Shown here: piece after piece, positions 36,375 to 48,345 of the stretch
Position numbering within the stretch: position 1 is the stretch's first letter
Layout: each line of letters opens with the position of its first letter
NCBI GenBank assembly: GCA_001683735.1
Contig: LUGG01000002.1
Coordinates: 3,499,621-3,563,620, forward strand
Source: Grifola frondosa
Lineage: Eukaryota; Basidiomycota; Agaricomycetes; Polyporales; Grifolaceae
Reading direction: 5' to 3'
Length of the DNA stretch: 64,000 nucleotides
Translations under genes and position numbers: made by a program
The notes under the pieces: generated by a model
What the model was told of the DNA's origin: nothing
The model's input: the letters and a program-made list of their open reading frames with translations, nothing else
The model's database searches: none

Positions 36375-38140
36375 GATATCCGGAGCATGGGAAAAAACTC
36401 AACGCCGGCAGAAAGACTTCAAGTACGCGATCGCCATTAGAGACTGCAAACTCGGATTGATAATTTTCGGAAGAGCGCCGAACTCCACATGGTCCTTTCA
36501 CCAAAATATGAGGACCTTGATCCCACATCCGACGATGAAGGGGGTCACCTCGGCCATCGTAGTGCTGGATGGTGTGATGTTGAAGACGATGATCCGCTGA
36601 ACGCCGAGGCAGTTATAGAAGTCCGAGATGATATTCCCCCTGAGAAACTACTCCTGCATATGCCGTCCACTTTGGGCTTGCATGGTGGCCGGAATGACCA
36701 TGAAGATGTTGCAGACCACGAGATCGAACTTCGCAAAAGTCAAATGAATGATGCACTGCATCGGATCAGACTCTCGCTCAGGTACAAGACATTTTTGTTC
36801 TGGACTCGAGTCAGACAAGCCAACAGCCAACGCACAAAACTCCGGTCATTCGACGAAATTCACATCGTCGAAAATGAAGTTAAGGTTCAGGCGAGGATAT
36901 ATAATCATGTCCGTAAATGTCTACAGGACCTGTTTCCAGATGAACCGAATGGACTGAACGCTGACAGGCAGCAAGACCGAAAGATGTTGTTTTACTGGTA
37001 CAAAGTACTATCTCCGGATGACTTTAAGGTCAGGACAGCACTTGTGGAAGCTCACACTCAGGGTTTGCGAAATAAACCATTGGCTTGGTTCTGGACGATT
37101 AACTTGGCTGGAGATAGTGATGGTGCTGCAGGGATGAGAGAATGTAAGCGAATTTTGTCATCAGTGAAAGAGGCTTGATTGCTCAATGTTCATAGTGCAT
37201 CGGGTGAACTGGCTGAGAGTGAAAGCCCGGGCGGAGCATTGGAGAGAGGAGCTGGAGATCAGAGTGTTACATGGTCCTGCCCTAGGACTGACCCTGGGAC
37301 TGAGGACAAAGAAGGACTGGACTGACAAGGACTGGACTGCAACCCAGTATTTTTGCAGTCCAGTCTTGGTCCTGGTCCTCAGTCCTCATATTTTCGAAAA
37401 TCTCAGACGACTGCATAAGACTGGTCAGGACTGGTCCTAAACAGTCAGTCTCAGACCATTCCTGACCAGTCCTATAACCCATTCTAGTATGGTAAGCCAA
37501 GCTTTGCTTATGGTAGCTAGCTATAGGTTCCATGCTTATTCCCAATGTGGTCAGATACCTACCTTTTTTGTATCTCTATTTCTTTTTCACTATTGTTTGT
37601 GTCTACACGAATTTGTCCCTTATTAAATGGGTAGTTACATGTTGACTCCCTCTCAGATGTATAGTAGAGTATGTCTAGATATGATATCTGTATATACAAG
37701 CAGTTCTTGGATGAAAATAACAAATTCATTCCAATATATTACTCCTCAGACCTGGTCCTGACCAGTTATGACTGGTCCAGGACTGACCAATGGTCCCGGA
37801 CCAGTCATGACTGGTCTCGAGACTGCAGTTCTTCCGCAGTCCTCGGATGACTGCAGTCTCAGTCCGGTCCTACTAAATTTGAAGTGGTCCGGTCCCAGTC
37901 CCAGTCTCCAGTCCCAACTTTGTCGGATAAAAGACCGGACCGGACCGGACCCTGCAACACTAGGTGATCGCGAAATTCGAGACGGATTGAACCATTCGAG
38001 TTTTCAACAATCCCGAGAAGATTTGGAAATCGAGGGCGGAAAGCTCTACGCAGAATGGCCTTCGGTGCTATGTGTTCAGACAGGCTTCTATGTGGAAAGT
38101 CTTCTCTGATCATGCAGGACAAATGTTCAGTGACTTGTGA
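36375..38140 (+). pseudogene. KDZ transposase remnant (C-terminal third), interrupted by a MITE
   Basis: Starts DIRSMGKNSTPAERLQ, has an in-frame TAG at 36438-36440 within what is DRRQRLQTRID in copy B, then continues HEIELRKSQMNDALHRIRLS, RTRVRQANSQRTKLRSFDEI and AGDSDGAAGMREC (to 37178). The next exon, VHRVNWLRVKARAEHWREEL (from 37187), is split by the hAT-like MITE at 37262-37962. Reading resumes at 37965 with VIAKFETDWTIRVFNNPEKI and RQASMWKVFSDH, as in MDWTTRFFRHSERIW and RQAGMWKAFGDQ of copy B. It lies on the opposite strand to the A and B transposases and belongs to a third, fragmentary element whose W remnant follows it. Confidence 0.82.
37262..37962. mobile_element. hAT-like MITE (701 bp) with GGACTG/CAGTCC subrepeats
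   Basis: The ends are GAGTGTTAC and GCAACACTA, imperfect inverted repeats of the hAT type (compare TAGTGTTGC at 18035). The flanking octamers GGAGATCA (37254-37261) and GGTGATCG (37963-37970) match at 6 of 8 positions. Removing the element restores the transposase reading. Both arms are filled with GGACTGG/CCAGTCC words in alternating orientation, and the right arm grades into ACCGGACCGGACCGG. The centre (37500-37740) is AT-rich and non-coding. Confidence 0.78.
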
Positions 38141-38635
38141 CTGCACTAGACACTGCGTTTATAGTTTAATGGTCCTGAGTTACGCCAGATCAATAGAGTT
38201 AAGAATATTCAGTACTATGTATTCCTCTACGCTCTTCCACCGCTTAAGAACGGGGTGTGGTATTAGTATGTTGTCATTACTAGATTGTTTCCCCAGCTTT
38301 CTGAACACCGTGTGCCTGTCAGATTGACATCGAATTTGTGGCCACGCCATATCTATTTCGGAGATGCAGCAGGACAAACGTGCGAATGCTAAAGGCCTGG
38401 ACCCTGCCAGAGGCTGATTGTGGCGTAGGTAAATTATTTTTGTAGCACAACTTCTAGATCTGGAAAAACGATCATCAAGATTGTGTGCCACTGGCTATCT
38501 CGGCACGGTTTCTGTGTCCGGACCCCCAACCAATCACATCGGCATCATGAAGTTTATTGTGACTGCGAAGATCACCATTGCGATTCATATAAAACCCTCC
38601 TAGCCGTGAACGACCCTCATCGACCCTTTCTCCAT

Positions 38636-39487
38636 TATGTCAGTCACTCCCTTCACCATGATATTCCAAAACAGGGTTTTCCCCAGGTCCGGGACCTGTT
38701 ACGATTGCCGTACGTATCTGTCACGTGCTCTTCCTGCTGACTGATTTTTTTTTTTAGACACACGGGCGGTATGCGCCGCATACTGCCGGGCTCTCCCAAA
38801 CCGAGCTCAGCGGTCTGATCGGAGACGTCACGGTGAAGGTCTTGGCTGAGCTTCAAGGCCTGAAGAGGATGGCGAAAATTGCGGGAGTATGGACTTGGAT
38901 GGGAAGTTGGAGGAGGTGTTAGAATTAGAGTTTCAATCGTACTTCTACCCGCTGCTCCAGGATGCACTTTCAGCATTGCGTCCATCATCGGTGCGTTGCT
39001 ATTTTTTATTTCGGTGTTTTCGAACACCGACATTACAAACTAGCGCGGACCGGTTGCAGATGAAAAAGCCGGTTCCCCGGCGGTCGCCTCGGAAGGCAGT
39101 CCGAGTGGAATGGGCGAGGCGGAAATCTCTCCTCAGTCCGTCGTCATTTCGACCGACCTCTACGCCACGGAAGATGAAGGTGTCGTCGACCACTCGCCCC
39201 TCCAGTCTCCGGAGGCTGGTCCTGCTCCGAGAAGCTCGCCATTCCCGTCGTACAACGATTACTGTGACAGTTCGCACCCCAGACGCCCAGGCCTAACCGA
39301 GTCGCAACTGGAGCAATACTTCGCGTCGGGCTTCTTGATTCAGCGTCCGCGTGGGCAGAGGAAGGAAGGGCAGGTTTGGGCTGGGAACAAGCTGGATGCC
39401 TTCGCCGAGAATTCGGAGGGTGAATGGAGCGACCACACTCCCGACCCTCGGTCATCCCCAACGCCGGGTGCTCGTGGAGACCGCTGA
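38636..39487 (+). pseudogene. Cassette gene W, copy C (frameshifted)
   Basis: A first exon (38636-about 38707) ends at a GTACGT donor. The second runs HTAGLSQTELSGLIGDVTVK, LAELQGLKRMAKIAG, then after a one- or two-base shift at about 38889 continues MDLDGKLEEVLELEFQSYFY and LLQDALSALRPSS. This parallels KALDAAVDDLSTDVYSVL, TEMEEVAAVMEAGGELHRSV and FTPVFEWACK in copy B. The last exon (39050-39487) is Ser/Pro-rich, like the W tails of A and B. It follows the KDZ remnant on the same strand, the order expected for an inverted cassette. Confidence 0.55.
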
Positions 39488-39925
39488 ACGCCGACGCCCA
39501 TCATTTGACTGTATCGCTTAGCTTGTTGTTAGTTCTGTACGTTTTCGTCTCACCTGTACAAGTAGTCGATCGCAAAAGGACGATCTAAATCAAACATCTT
39601 TCCTCCACCTTCTGTATGGTTTTCAATGATTGAATGGCCCTTTGTTTCTGTGTGTGGTGTTGGTGATCAGACATATGTACCACAGTCTGGGTGTTAGCCT
39701 TCTTGTGTTCATAATTGGACTGATGAATTATGTTTTTATCTGTCAGAGGTCCCAAACACACACCAACCCTCGGTCATCCCCAATGCCGGGTGTGTGTGGG
39801 GAGTGCCAAGTATGGATGCCAGCCACTTTATTGTATGTTGTAGCTTATCATTAGTTCTATACATCTACAGCTGAGGTGTACTGCTAGTCTATTATGAAAG
39901 GACTATCGAAATCCTAGTTATCCAT
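39440..39925 (+). repeat. Tandem duplication of the W 3' end, second unit CpG-eroded
   Basis: 39440-39605 and 39765-39925 share CCTCGGTCATCCCCAA.GCC and the following untranslated stretch. In the second unit most CG of the first have become TG or CA (AACGCC to AATGCC, GCTCGTGG to GTGTGTGG), the pattern of methyl-cytosine deamination. Confidence 0.55.
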
Positions 39926-39964
39926 AGTTGTCATTTATTATTTGCTCCAATTGCTCGGTCCCAG

Positions 39965-40610
39965 TAACGGAAGACGATGTATTTATCCGGAATGAAAAAT
40001 GAGTTGCACAGCACCCTTCTGCATCAACGACTGCTTACATCGAAGTTGCACGATCTGCCAAGTCGTCGCCCTACTCCGGTGACGATTTCCTGAATTCGTC
40101 ATTCCATGGGCCACCGGCCACCCATAGTAGTACAGGATGCATTCCATTTGGAGTAGAGAGCGACATAGAATGTACGGATGGGACTCATTCTCCGGACCGG
40201 ATCGGGACGGAACAACGCTTACAAAATAGAGGTGTTCATGAAGACCCCTTAATATCGTGAGAACCAACCGCAGGCAGTGGCTGTATTGATCTCCCCAATA
40301 TTCACCTTGCATCGTGTTCGTCTGAACCTGCTATCGGAATGTGCATTATATTCAGGAGCATGGGGTGGAGTGTCGGACCGGAAAGAACTGTCCCGAGTAG
40401 ACATACAGACCGGGGCAGACATCCGGATGGAATGGTCATTCCGGAGTATAGGTTGACTGTCCGGATGACAAAGGCTATCACCGGTGTTCAAACAATGAGT
40501 CAAATGAGATCTTTGATGTCAAAATATGAGTGGACATTGCAGCCCAATAAGTGGAAGAATGCTCAGAGCCTTCTGGCCAGACTGTTATCAGGTGAAGTAT
40601 ATTATTTGAG
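39965..40610. repeat. Right subterminal repeat R1, copy 4
   Basis: Near-identical to 31330-31975 but continues as TGGCCAGACTGTTATCAGGT instead of entering a terminus. It shows at least eight one-base indels against copy 1. Confidence 0.75.
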
Positions 40611-40766
40611 GCATGCAACTCTACACAATAGAAGTATTTCTACGATAGAATTTTTTGACATTTTCAAAGACATGCTGCTCCGAGGAGGCCTTCCATTACA
40701 AACTCATAAACGATCACTGAGTGGTATCCACTCATAAGCAGAGCGGAGCGGATCAAATGCCGAGCT

Positions 40767-42067
40767 AAGAGGTCGCTCACCTGGGGGACCCGAGAGCTGA
40801 CGGTTGCGAGAGAGGCTGCAATGCCCATCTCGACCCTCACTATGGCCAGGTGAGGGGCTCCTGCCTGAACATCCTTGTCGGAGCCAGAATGACGGGATGC
40901 GACGGAGTGTGAGGGTCCCACAGCACACGGTGGAGTGGAAAAATGAGCCGGATGACAGCGGACGGAGCGTTGCCACTGCACTCGAGGGACAAGTGAGTAG
41001 AGTGGGTGCGAGCGTGAAAACATGCTTTCGCTCGATTGGGTTTTCGAAACCAAGCCTGCCAGGCTCAATTTATTGTATTCCCAAAATGGGAAGGTTTTCA
41101 GCCAAGTTTATATTGTACCGGAGTGAGACAACAATAAAAGAAGTCGAATGTCGTCTTGAGTTTGTTGTTTTCTATCCGGAGGAGCACTTGTTCTCCTGAT
41201 ATAGCGGCTGTTATTTGTCGGAGTTAGAACCGGCTTTGCTGGACCATTTAATCGCCATTATTCTTGCATTTCATCGTTCTTTCGTCCACCTCATCCGGTA
41301 CCATACTCGCTAGTCATCATGTCATCTCAATCTGAAGAGCAAAAATCCAAAGATATCTACTTCCGGATCGCAGCGACTGATATGCAGCTCCGTGCATGGA
41401 GGATCTGGCAGGCTATGCAAGCTTACCCCGACTCTGCGGATGAGATCACAGAGCTCCGGTGGGCTCGAGGATTGGAGAATGAGATGGTATGTGTTCGATT
41501 GTACTGATGATCGTTACTGACGTCTTTCAGTATCATGTGAAGGATTTGATCGGCAAGATGTACCTCACCGAGTTCAAACCGTACATCCCCGAGATGGTGT
41601 ACTGCTTGATTCACGGAGCGCTCCTTTGGCGTGGAAACGCATATGTCGTCGACATGAAAAAGATGGTGTACCGAACAGGGAATCCTCCAGACCTTCCGAA
41701 ATCATTTGCGCATATTGCGAAGAGACATGCCTGGTGGACTTGGCTCGAGCATCCCAATCCCAATCCACCGGCATGGTGGAAGGATCCGCTTATAGATTAT
41801 GTAAGTGAAGCTTGCTCCGGGGGTTCTTTGACTGACATTCTACAAGCGGGATCCCACTCGAGTTTCGCGCGGCGATTGGCAGGGGCTCAGTGAGACGATT
41901 TTGGATGTGGATTCCGAGATTCGGGACTTCATCAGGAAGCAGGAGGCAAGGATTGATGAGCTGGAAGTATTGGTCCGGAAAATGGAGGAGGTCGGTACTG
42001 CTATCGGGGATGGAAATTGAGCTGCACGCCGAAGATCTGTATCAATATTGTCTTGCACATCAATGTT
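40767..42067 (+). repeat. 1.3-kb duplicated segment containing gene Y, copy 1
   Basis: Matches 61848-63149 with only a handful of differences by eye over the first 1275 bp (for example AATGCC/AACGCC, one inserted T near 41245, GCGAAG/GCGGAG). It includes about 550 bp upstream of Y, the whole gene and about 45 bp downstream. Flanks differ on both sides. Confidence 0.9.
41319..42020 (+). CDS. Cassette gene Y, copy B1 (intact, 203 aa)
   Basis: Exons 41319-41486, 41531-41800 and 41847-42020 join in phase to 204 codons including the stop. Predicted soluble protein of unknown function with Trp-rich conserved blocks (AWRIWQAM, HAWWTWLEHPNPNPPAWWKD) and a C-terminal heptad-like helix (EIRDFIRKQEARIDELEVLV). 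There is no signal peptide or membrane segment. It differs from the 62.4-kb copy by a single K/E residue (HIAKRHAWW versus HIAERHAWW). Here it is detached from gene X and followed by R1, so it marks the right end of another element copy. Confidence 0.78.
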
Positions 42068-42164
42068 CTCGGCTCCATCGATAGAATTCGGTCTTCGATG
42101 CCCCGGTTGTACTGAGATAATGCCGGATATGTAATGACCGGACTGACGGGATCGGGACGGAGCA

Positions 42165-42600
42165 ACATATATGAGATCGGGGCATTCACGAAGACCCCTT
42201 AATATCTGGAGCATTAACAAGTGAGAACAGCTGTATTGTAGGTTGAAACCAACACAACATTCACTTCGCCTGGTGTTCGTCTGAAGCTGCTATCGCAATG
42301 TCCATTATATTCACCATAGATTGTCGGACCGGAGAGAACTATCCCGGAGTAGACGTACGGGCCGGGGCAGACATCACTGTTGAATGATCATTCCGGAGTA
42401 TGAGTTGAATGTCCGGATGAACAAAGGCCGTCACTGGCTTTCGAACGATGAGTGAAATGGGATCTTTGATGTCGGAATATCAGTCGATGTTTCAGCCCAA
42501 TAGTTGGAACGATAATGCTCAAGCCCTTTGACCGGACTGTTATCATGTGAAGTATATTATTTGAGCAATGCAATTCTACACAATTGGATATTCCCATGAT
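42165..42600. repeat. Right subterminal repeat R1, copy 5, downstream of Y
   Basis: Shares GGGGCATTCACGAAGACCCC, TGTTCGTCTGAAGCTGCTAT, TTCCGGAGTATGAGTTGAAT and ACCGGACTGTTATCATGTGA with the other R1 copies. Its place right after gene Y shows that R1 is the normal 3' flank of the cassette. Confidence 0.7.
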
Positions 42601-43018
42601 TCCCATGACACAGAATCGTCTGACATTTTTTTAATGTTTTTATATTTAAATCCATTAGAGTCCGCTGAGGCAATGCCCTATGTTGGACGGAATGTGTCCG
42701 CTGCCCGTTCCCGCTATTCCCTCTCTGCATCGCAAGGTAATTTCGCCCCATACTTTTCCTCTGACCAAGCTTCCTGGATCCCAGTTCTCCCCTCACCATC
42801 TGACATTTTCAAACACATGCTTCTCTGAGGACATCAATTACACACTCTTAAACAATCACTCAGTGTTATCCACTCATAAGCAGACCGGAGCGGATCAAAT
42901 GCCGGTCCAGGCTCATCAGAGTCGTAGCCGCCATTCAGACACAACGAAGTCAATTCGCTCTACACCTATTCTTACAGGAGATACGTCACAGTACAGATCC
43001 TAACAATGCGGAGACGAG
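42601..43018. other. Junction between R1 and element B left side
   Basis: No gene. 42785-42905 (AACAATCACTCAGTG, ATCCACTCATAAGCAGACCG) matches 40655-40765, so two copies of a second subterminal segment exist. The exact left terminus of element B was not found; no CCGGCCGG array is visible. Confidence 0.35.
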
Positions 43019-44083
43019 TCACAAGGGAGCAACATAAGTGATGGGGAGAGCCGGGAAGGAGGAGACACAGAGAACGGGCACAGAACACACAACTACTACG
43101 ACGTGCCAGCTACTCGGGGACATGGATGGGAGGGGGTTTCGGGGATCGTACGCCGCATTGCGGTTTGGAGTAGGAGACCAAACTGGCTCACCAGATGACA
43201 CCTCCCCGCTGGACACATCCTCTGCAGCATCATCGACGTTCCCATCCAACGTAAGTCTCCGAACCTTCGGTGGAGGGTGGAGGGTGTAGACTCGGCTCGC
43301 CCTCCGCGGAGCCCTCGACGAGAGGAAACTCGTAGCTACGTCCCCCCTCTCATCCTCCGACGATGTCCATCCGGAGCCGACCGCTTCTCCGATCTCTGAA
43401 ACGGCAGCCGAGTCGTTGGAGCGCACCGAGGGTGCCGATCGGCAGCTGGGGTACAGAGACGACTCGCTTCCCGGAGGAGAATTGTCCGCCGAAAGACTCT
43501 GAGAGCGAAAGGAACCCGATACGCGGTACCCCTTCATTGAAGGCGGAGGGGGGGTATTCGAGCCGAGAGGGGAGGGCCGGCGGTCCCATACCACCAGGCG
43601 GCGCCTGTGGCGTTTGCGTCCCGGAGACCTGCGGGACTACAGGCCAGGGGCGCTATGGTTCGGATTGTGGGCTATGTGAGTGATGAACGAGTATGGGGAC
43701 TTACCGGGTTGAAGGTCTGCTTGCATGCCCATTCGAAGACCGGAGTAAAGTGCATAATGAACCGAGTGTAAACCGAGCGGTGCAGCTCGCCACCAGCTTC
43801 CATAACAGCTGCAACTTCCTCCATCTCCGTGGAGGTCCTGAGGACCGAATAGACATCTGTGGAGAGGTCATCCACGGCCGCATCCAAGGCTTTCGGTGTA
43901 AGGTCTTTCACACAAGGTCGCCACAGGCGTCTGTAGAGTCGGAGTGAGCGGACCGCGAACTGGACTGGAGACACTTACTCATTGCGGAGCCAGTCGAGAG
44001 ACAAGCTCCTGGACTTGGGCCCGGAACTTTTCATCGCCAGCGGGGAAGGGGATGCGGTCGCGTGTGTAGCTGGAGTAGTCCAT
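43019..44083 (-). CDS. Cassette gene W, copy B
   Basis: Start MDYSSYTRDRIPFPAGDEKF at 44083. A short intron (GTAAGT donor near 43985) is followed by LWRPCVKDLTPKALDAAVDD, TEMEEVAAVMEAGGELHRSV and FTPVFEWACKQTFNP, ending at a GTAAGT donor near 43700. The last exon (about 43670-43019) is Ser/Pro-rich with acidic patches (VDDAAEDVSSGEVSSGEPVW). In the simplest reading a TGA falls immediately before the first donor, so exon 1 needs revision or carries an indel. Function unknown; it shares its skeleton with 982-1829 and 38636-39487. Confidence 0.5.
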
Positions 44084-44680
44084 GGTCAATTGACAGAGGG
44101 ATGGCTTGATACGCGAACAACATGCGGCTTATAAGCACGTAAGCAATCACGATTATATTTAGATCTGCCTATCTAAAGTTTATGTGAAAAACTAATCGTC
44201 CGAGATCCATCGGCTAATGTTCGGAGAAGCTACATGCGGTAGCCGCGGCACGATCAATCGGCAGATTGCGAATAGGCATTGGTTAGATCAAAGCCGACCA
44301 TCGGCAAATACCGGTGCAGACAGAACTAGAAGCATTGCTCAACATGTGTATGGGAGACTGCTCCGGGAATTCCAAAATTGTCCCGGAGCACAGTCCGAAC
44401 ATCCGAGTTCTTCTCACCTACATGTGGTGAACGGAAAAAATACATGGAAAGAGTTCATTGGATGTCAGACGTTGAACGAATACAAGGCGAGAGACTGGGA
44501 TGAATGTCGAACTATTGCCAACTTCTATTCCGGTACTCTAGACTTACAGATTCATCGCTGAAGAACACGGGGATAATGTCTGATGCATCGACATGACTCG
44601 CATCGTTTCAAATGTCCAGAGTGCTGCAGGCAAATATTTGCAGCGTAGTTGTCGACCTGAGCTCAGTATTACATGGAAAT
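44084..44680. other. Intergenic stretch between W and KDZ, element B
   Basis: A 114-codon plus frame (44217-44561) lacks a counterpart in element A and has no recognised domain. CpG- and CCGGA-containing, otherwise featureless. Confidence 0.3.
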
Positions 44681-47600
44681 TTACATGGAATTCACAACAT
44701 TGACGAAGGTATCTCTGGCTTGATCTCCGAACGCCTTCCACATCCCGGCCTGACGACGCACGTAACATTTATGTCCTTTGTCTGATATCTGTTCCGACCG
44801 TCTCTGCCAAATCCTCTCGGAGTGCCTGAAAAATCTAGTCGTCCAATCCATCTCCGATGTCACAATCACCAGCTCCTCTCTCCACCGGGCAGCCCTGGCT
44901 TTTGCTCTCAGCCAGTTCACTCGATGGACTGTCAATGATTAGAAAATAAATGCGTACATATGCCTGTAATTGCTCACATTCTCTCATCCATGCAGCTCCG
45001 TCGCTGTCTCCAGCTAAGTCCATCGTCCAGAACCAGGCCAGCGGCTTGTTTCGCAAACCCCGAGTATGAGCCTCCACCAGTGCTGTTCCCACCTTGAAGT
45101 CCTCTTGAGTTAGAGATTTATAACGTTCCAGCAATTCCGTCCGTTGTTGCTGCCGGATGATATCTGAACCATCAGGGTCGGTGGGGAATAGGGCCTGTAG
45201 ACATCGCCGGGCATGATTATATATCCGGGATTGGGTCTTGACTTCATTTTCGACAACGTGGATTTCATCAAATGATCGTAGCTTGGTCCGCTGACTGTTA
45301 GCCTGCCGAACTCGAGTTCGGAATAAAAATGCTTTGTATCCTAGTGCCAGTCTGATCCGATGGAGGGCATCATTCATTTGACCTTTTCGTAGTTCGATCT
45401 CTTGATCCGCGACGTGATCCAGGTGACGTCGCCGACATGCGCTCCAGCCGATGGTGGATGGTATGTGAAGTAACATCTTCTCCGGTGACAGATCCTCTTC
45501 GTCCACGAATTCATCGTCATCGGCGTTTACATTATACCAGCCCAAGTCATCATTGATGGTTGAGTTATCCTCTTCATCATCGGATCTAAGATCGGTATCA
45601 ACAGCGTCCGGCGAATGGACCATATGCGCTCCGGCGCGTTTGTGAAATTTATCGATCCTGGTTTGCAACCGTTGTCGACGATCAAGTATTTGAAGTTTCT
45701 CAGCAGCGGTAGGAGATTTTCCCATGCTCCGGATGTCCGCAGCGAGGGATAGCCTGACAGGAATGAGATTCTGCCAACATTTGCACTGGTGAAAACGCAC
45801 TGGGTCTCCTGAATACGCATTCCGGAGGACAGCCATGAGATGGTGCCCCGGGGCAGGCCTTTCGTCTCCTCCGCAGTGGCAAGTTGAAGTTGAATTTCAC
45901 TCCGGGTTGGAGCTGCACATGGTGAGATCTCAAGGTCAATGTCGCATAAATCCAGACTTGCCTTCACGTTTCTTCACTTCAAAAACGTCCATGACCTCCA
46001 CGTTTTGATGCCGTTCCGCCATTGCCCGGTCATATTCTTCCGTCCATTCGGCGATGTCCTCTGGATCAGCATTCTCGTTTGCCTCTTGTAAAACATCCCG
46101 GTGCAGTTTTTCACCAGCAACTGCCTTTCTGTATTTTCGGACCAAAGTCGGTACTAATGGATTTGCGGGTTTAGTAATGAGGCATATGCTCCGGAATGAA
46201 CTCACGTACCCATTCTAGTCAGCTTCTTCCAATTCGAATCGTTCATATGGTCATCGATGACCTCCTTCCGGTGTGCAGTCGACATACCCCGAGTGCTACC
46301 GGCGATGTGATTCAACGGCGCCCACAACGTCTCGATGATCTCTCCATCAATTTGTCCGGCACCTTCTATGAAGTTGGGTGAATATCGTGCGAAACATTGG
46401 TCCTGATGTCCATGAACGTGGAACAGTCCGATACCATGCAGAATCGTCAGTCCGGCAGGCATCGTGAGGTATGGGTTTCCAGTGAACCGTTCCCTCATCC
46501 GTTTCCCATATTGACACATGATATCGTACAAGAGCAGGAGAAAGGTCAATCCGCATAGCGTCGCGAGGGCTCCATTGAAAACATAGTCCATGTTCTTTTG
46601 TCTGGATCCGAAGTTAACTATATTCAAAATTTGAGAATACCAAAATCTTACTTTTCCCCCTTCTGAAAATCCACGACAGAGTGTGGCACGAAACATCCGT
46701 GTCGGGCACATGCCGCTGCTCCGATTCCGGTGGCTTCTAGATTGTGCCTGTTGGCTTCGCCTGGTTGACTGCGGCGTGATCATTGCAGGTCGACCGCTGG
46801 CACAAACCCATTGAATATCGGGCAAGAGCAATGTGACATTTCCAACAAAGCTCACCTCCTTCGATTCTTTGCCACCTTCAGATGATTTTTGTAGTCCCGG
46901 TCCTGAACCATGAATCCTTCACCGTCCCGTAATTTCACGTCATCCTCCGGTCTTCGCATCTTCATGTGCTCCGCAGAGAAATTTCCATCCATGACGAAAC
47001 TCCGGGTATATTTCCACCTGCCAGGGATAATTATCAGTCACATTCATGCATGAGGAGCATTCGCACCGGTCGGTTTCATCATTCGCCCAGTCCGTAGGAA
47101 GATTCACGCCAGGCTGGGGACATGCCGCACAAAAAAGAACATGGCTGCCTGGTCCATTCACCATTTCAGGTTCATGCCCTGCACCGCTCCATTTCGCGCT
47201 TTTGAGCTCTCGCCATTGCCTGCTCACCCGGAGCAGCTCACGGTATCGATCCTGTGACATCATTCGAACGGTGTTCGATCGGATACTCAAATTACGCACC
47301 GGGACTGTATGAGGAAATGCAGGAGAAGTGACCCTCCGAATTTTGTTATAGTAGTTTGACGCTGACGTTTTACACTCCTTGTTTTCCAGCAAAAAGTCAT
47401 CTAGAAGTCGGAACGTGAAAGCAGTCCGCGGATATTTTGAACTCGCGGGGTATAATCCCATGTCGAGGAGCTGCATGTCTCGTGCGGGAGCATTCGGACA
47501 ACCGCACCAATGAACGTCTAGATGATGGACCCCACTAGTATCCACCAATACTACCGTCCGTGTTGATCGTTGCCCTGAAGGTGAGATATCAGGGAATGGT

Positions 47601-48267
47601 TCTTCAACGCATGACTCCGCCCCTGCCTCTTCGTCGGAATCGGTATCCACTTCTGGATCCCATCCGGAGACTTCTATTGGGCAGCTAGACCCCCCATGAC
47701 CTAAATGTAATTCCACCCCGGTGGCCCGGAGTGATGCAGACTGGAAGTATTCACCATTCCAGGCCTCCACGCGATGAAATGGCAGACGGGAATGCATCTC
47801 CCGCGTACATTCCATACACGTCACAGGACGCCCAAGGCATTCGAGGCACCGCCAGCTACCCTCGTGAACTCCGCATCCGGAACATTGCATTCCCTGTGCT
47901 GGATATTCAGTTTCAATGATGTGGTTGAGAAAATCCAATTTTCTGGGAAGCCATTCTCGCATGAAGTCGTTCTGATTCTGCAGGAAACCACCTCAGTGAA
48001 GACCAGAATATGATGCACATTCTACAAACCTTCGTCTTCGCCTGCTGCGCTCCTGCGGCATACCTGGCATGTCCTCCACCATCGGTGAATTTGTACTGTG
48101 TTCGACAGCTCGTCCATTCCCATATAAACCGCGGATGACGGGCCAGGTTCCGTCAGATCTGATGCATGCGTCACCTTTATTTTCTTGCCCATGACCTGCG
48201 ATTCTGCATGCCGGATTCCATGCGTTGATATGACGTTTCGTCTTGGAATGTGCTGTTTTTTAGACAT
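44681..48267 (-). CDS. KDZ transposase with CxC cysteine clusters, copy B (one frameshift)
   Basis: Start MSKKQHIPRRNVISTHGIRH at 48267. Landmarks: CSGCGVHEGSWRCLECLGRP with CMECTREMHSRLPFHRVEAW (about 47890-47770); WCGCPNAPARDMQLLDMGLY; FCAACPQPGVNLP; MDGNF (about 47000, likely first Asp); CNDHAAVNQ then ATGIGAAACARHGCFVPHSV; YDIMCQYGKRMRERF (likely second Asp); HVHGHQDQCFARYSPNFIEG and GEIIETLW (likely Glu); ELRKGQMNDALHRIRLALGY; and the last exon with MDWTTRFFRHSERIWQRRSE, ending at 44681. Near 46767 one base is missing between CNDHAAVNQ and NRHNLEATG relative to copy A, so the frame is broken once, at a different site from copy A. The two copies together show every motif intact. Exon borders were only partly mapped. 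Confidence 0.87.
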
Positions 48268-48345
48268 GACTACAGAACACGTCCGGTCGGTTTCGACGTC
48301 TTATATCTCTTTTGAAACTTACACGTGGTACAATGACATAAAAAC

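Noticed and set aside
37260..37960. CRISPR-like array of GGACTGG repeats
   Set aside because: Spacing is irregular, words alternate orientation, and the block has hAT-type ends and near-duplicate octamers; the genome is eukaryotic.
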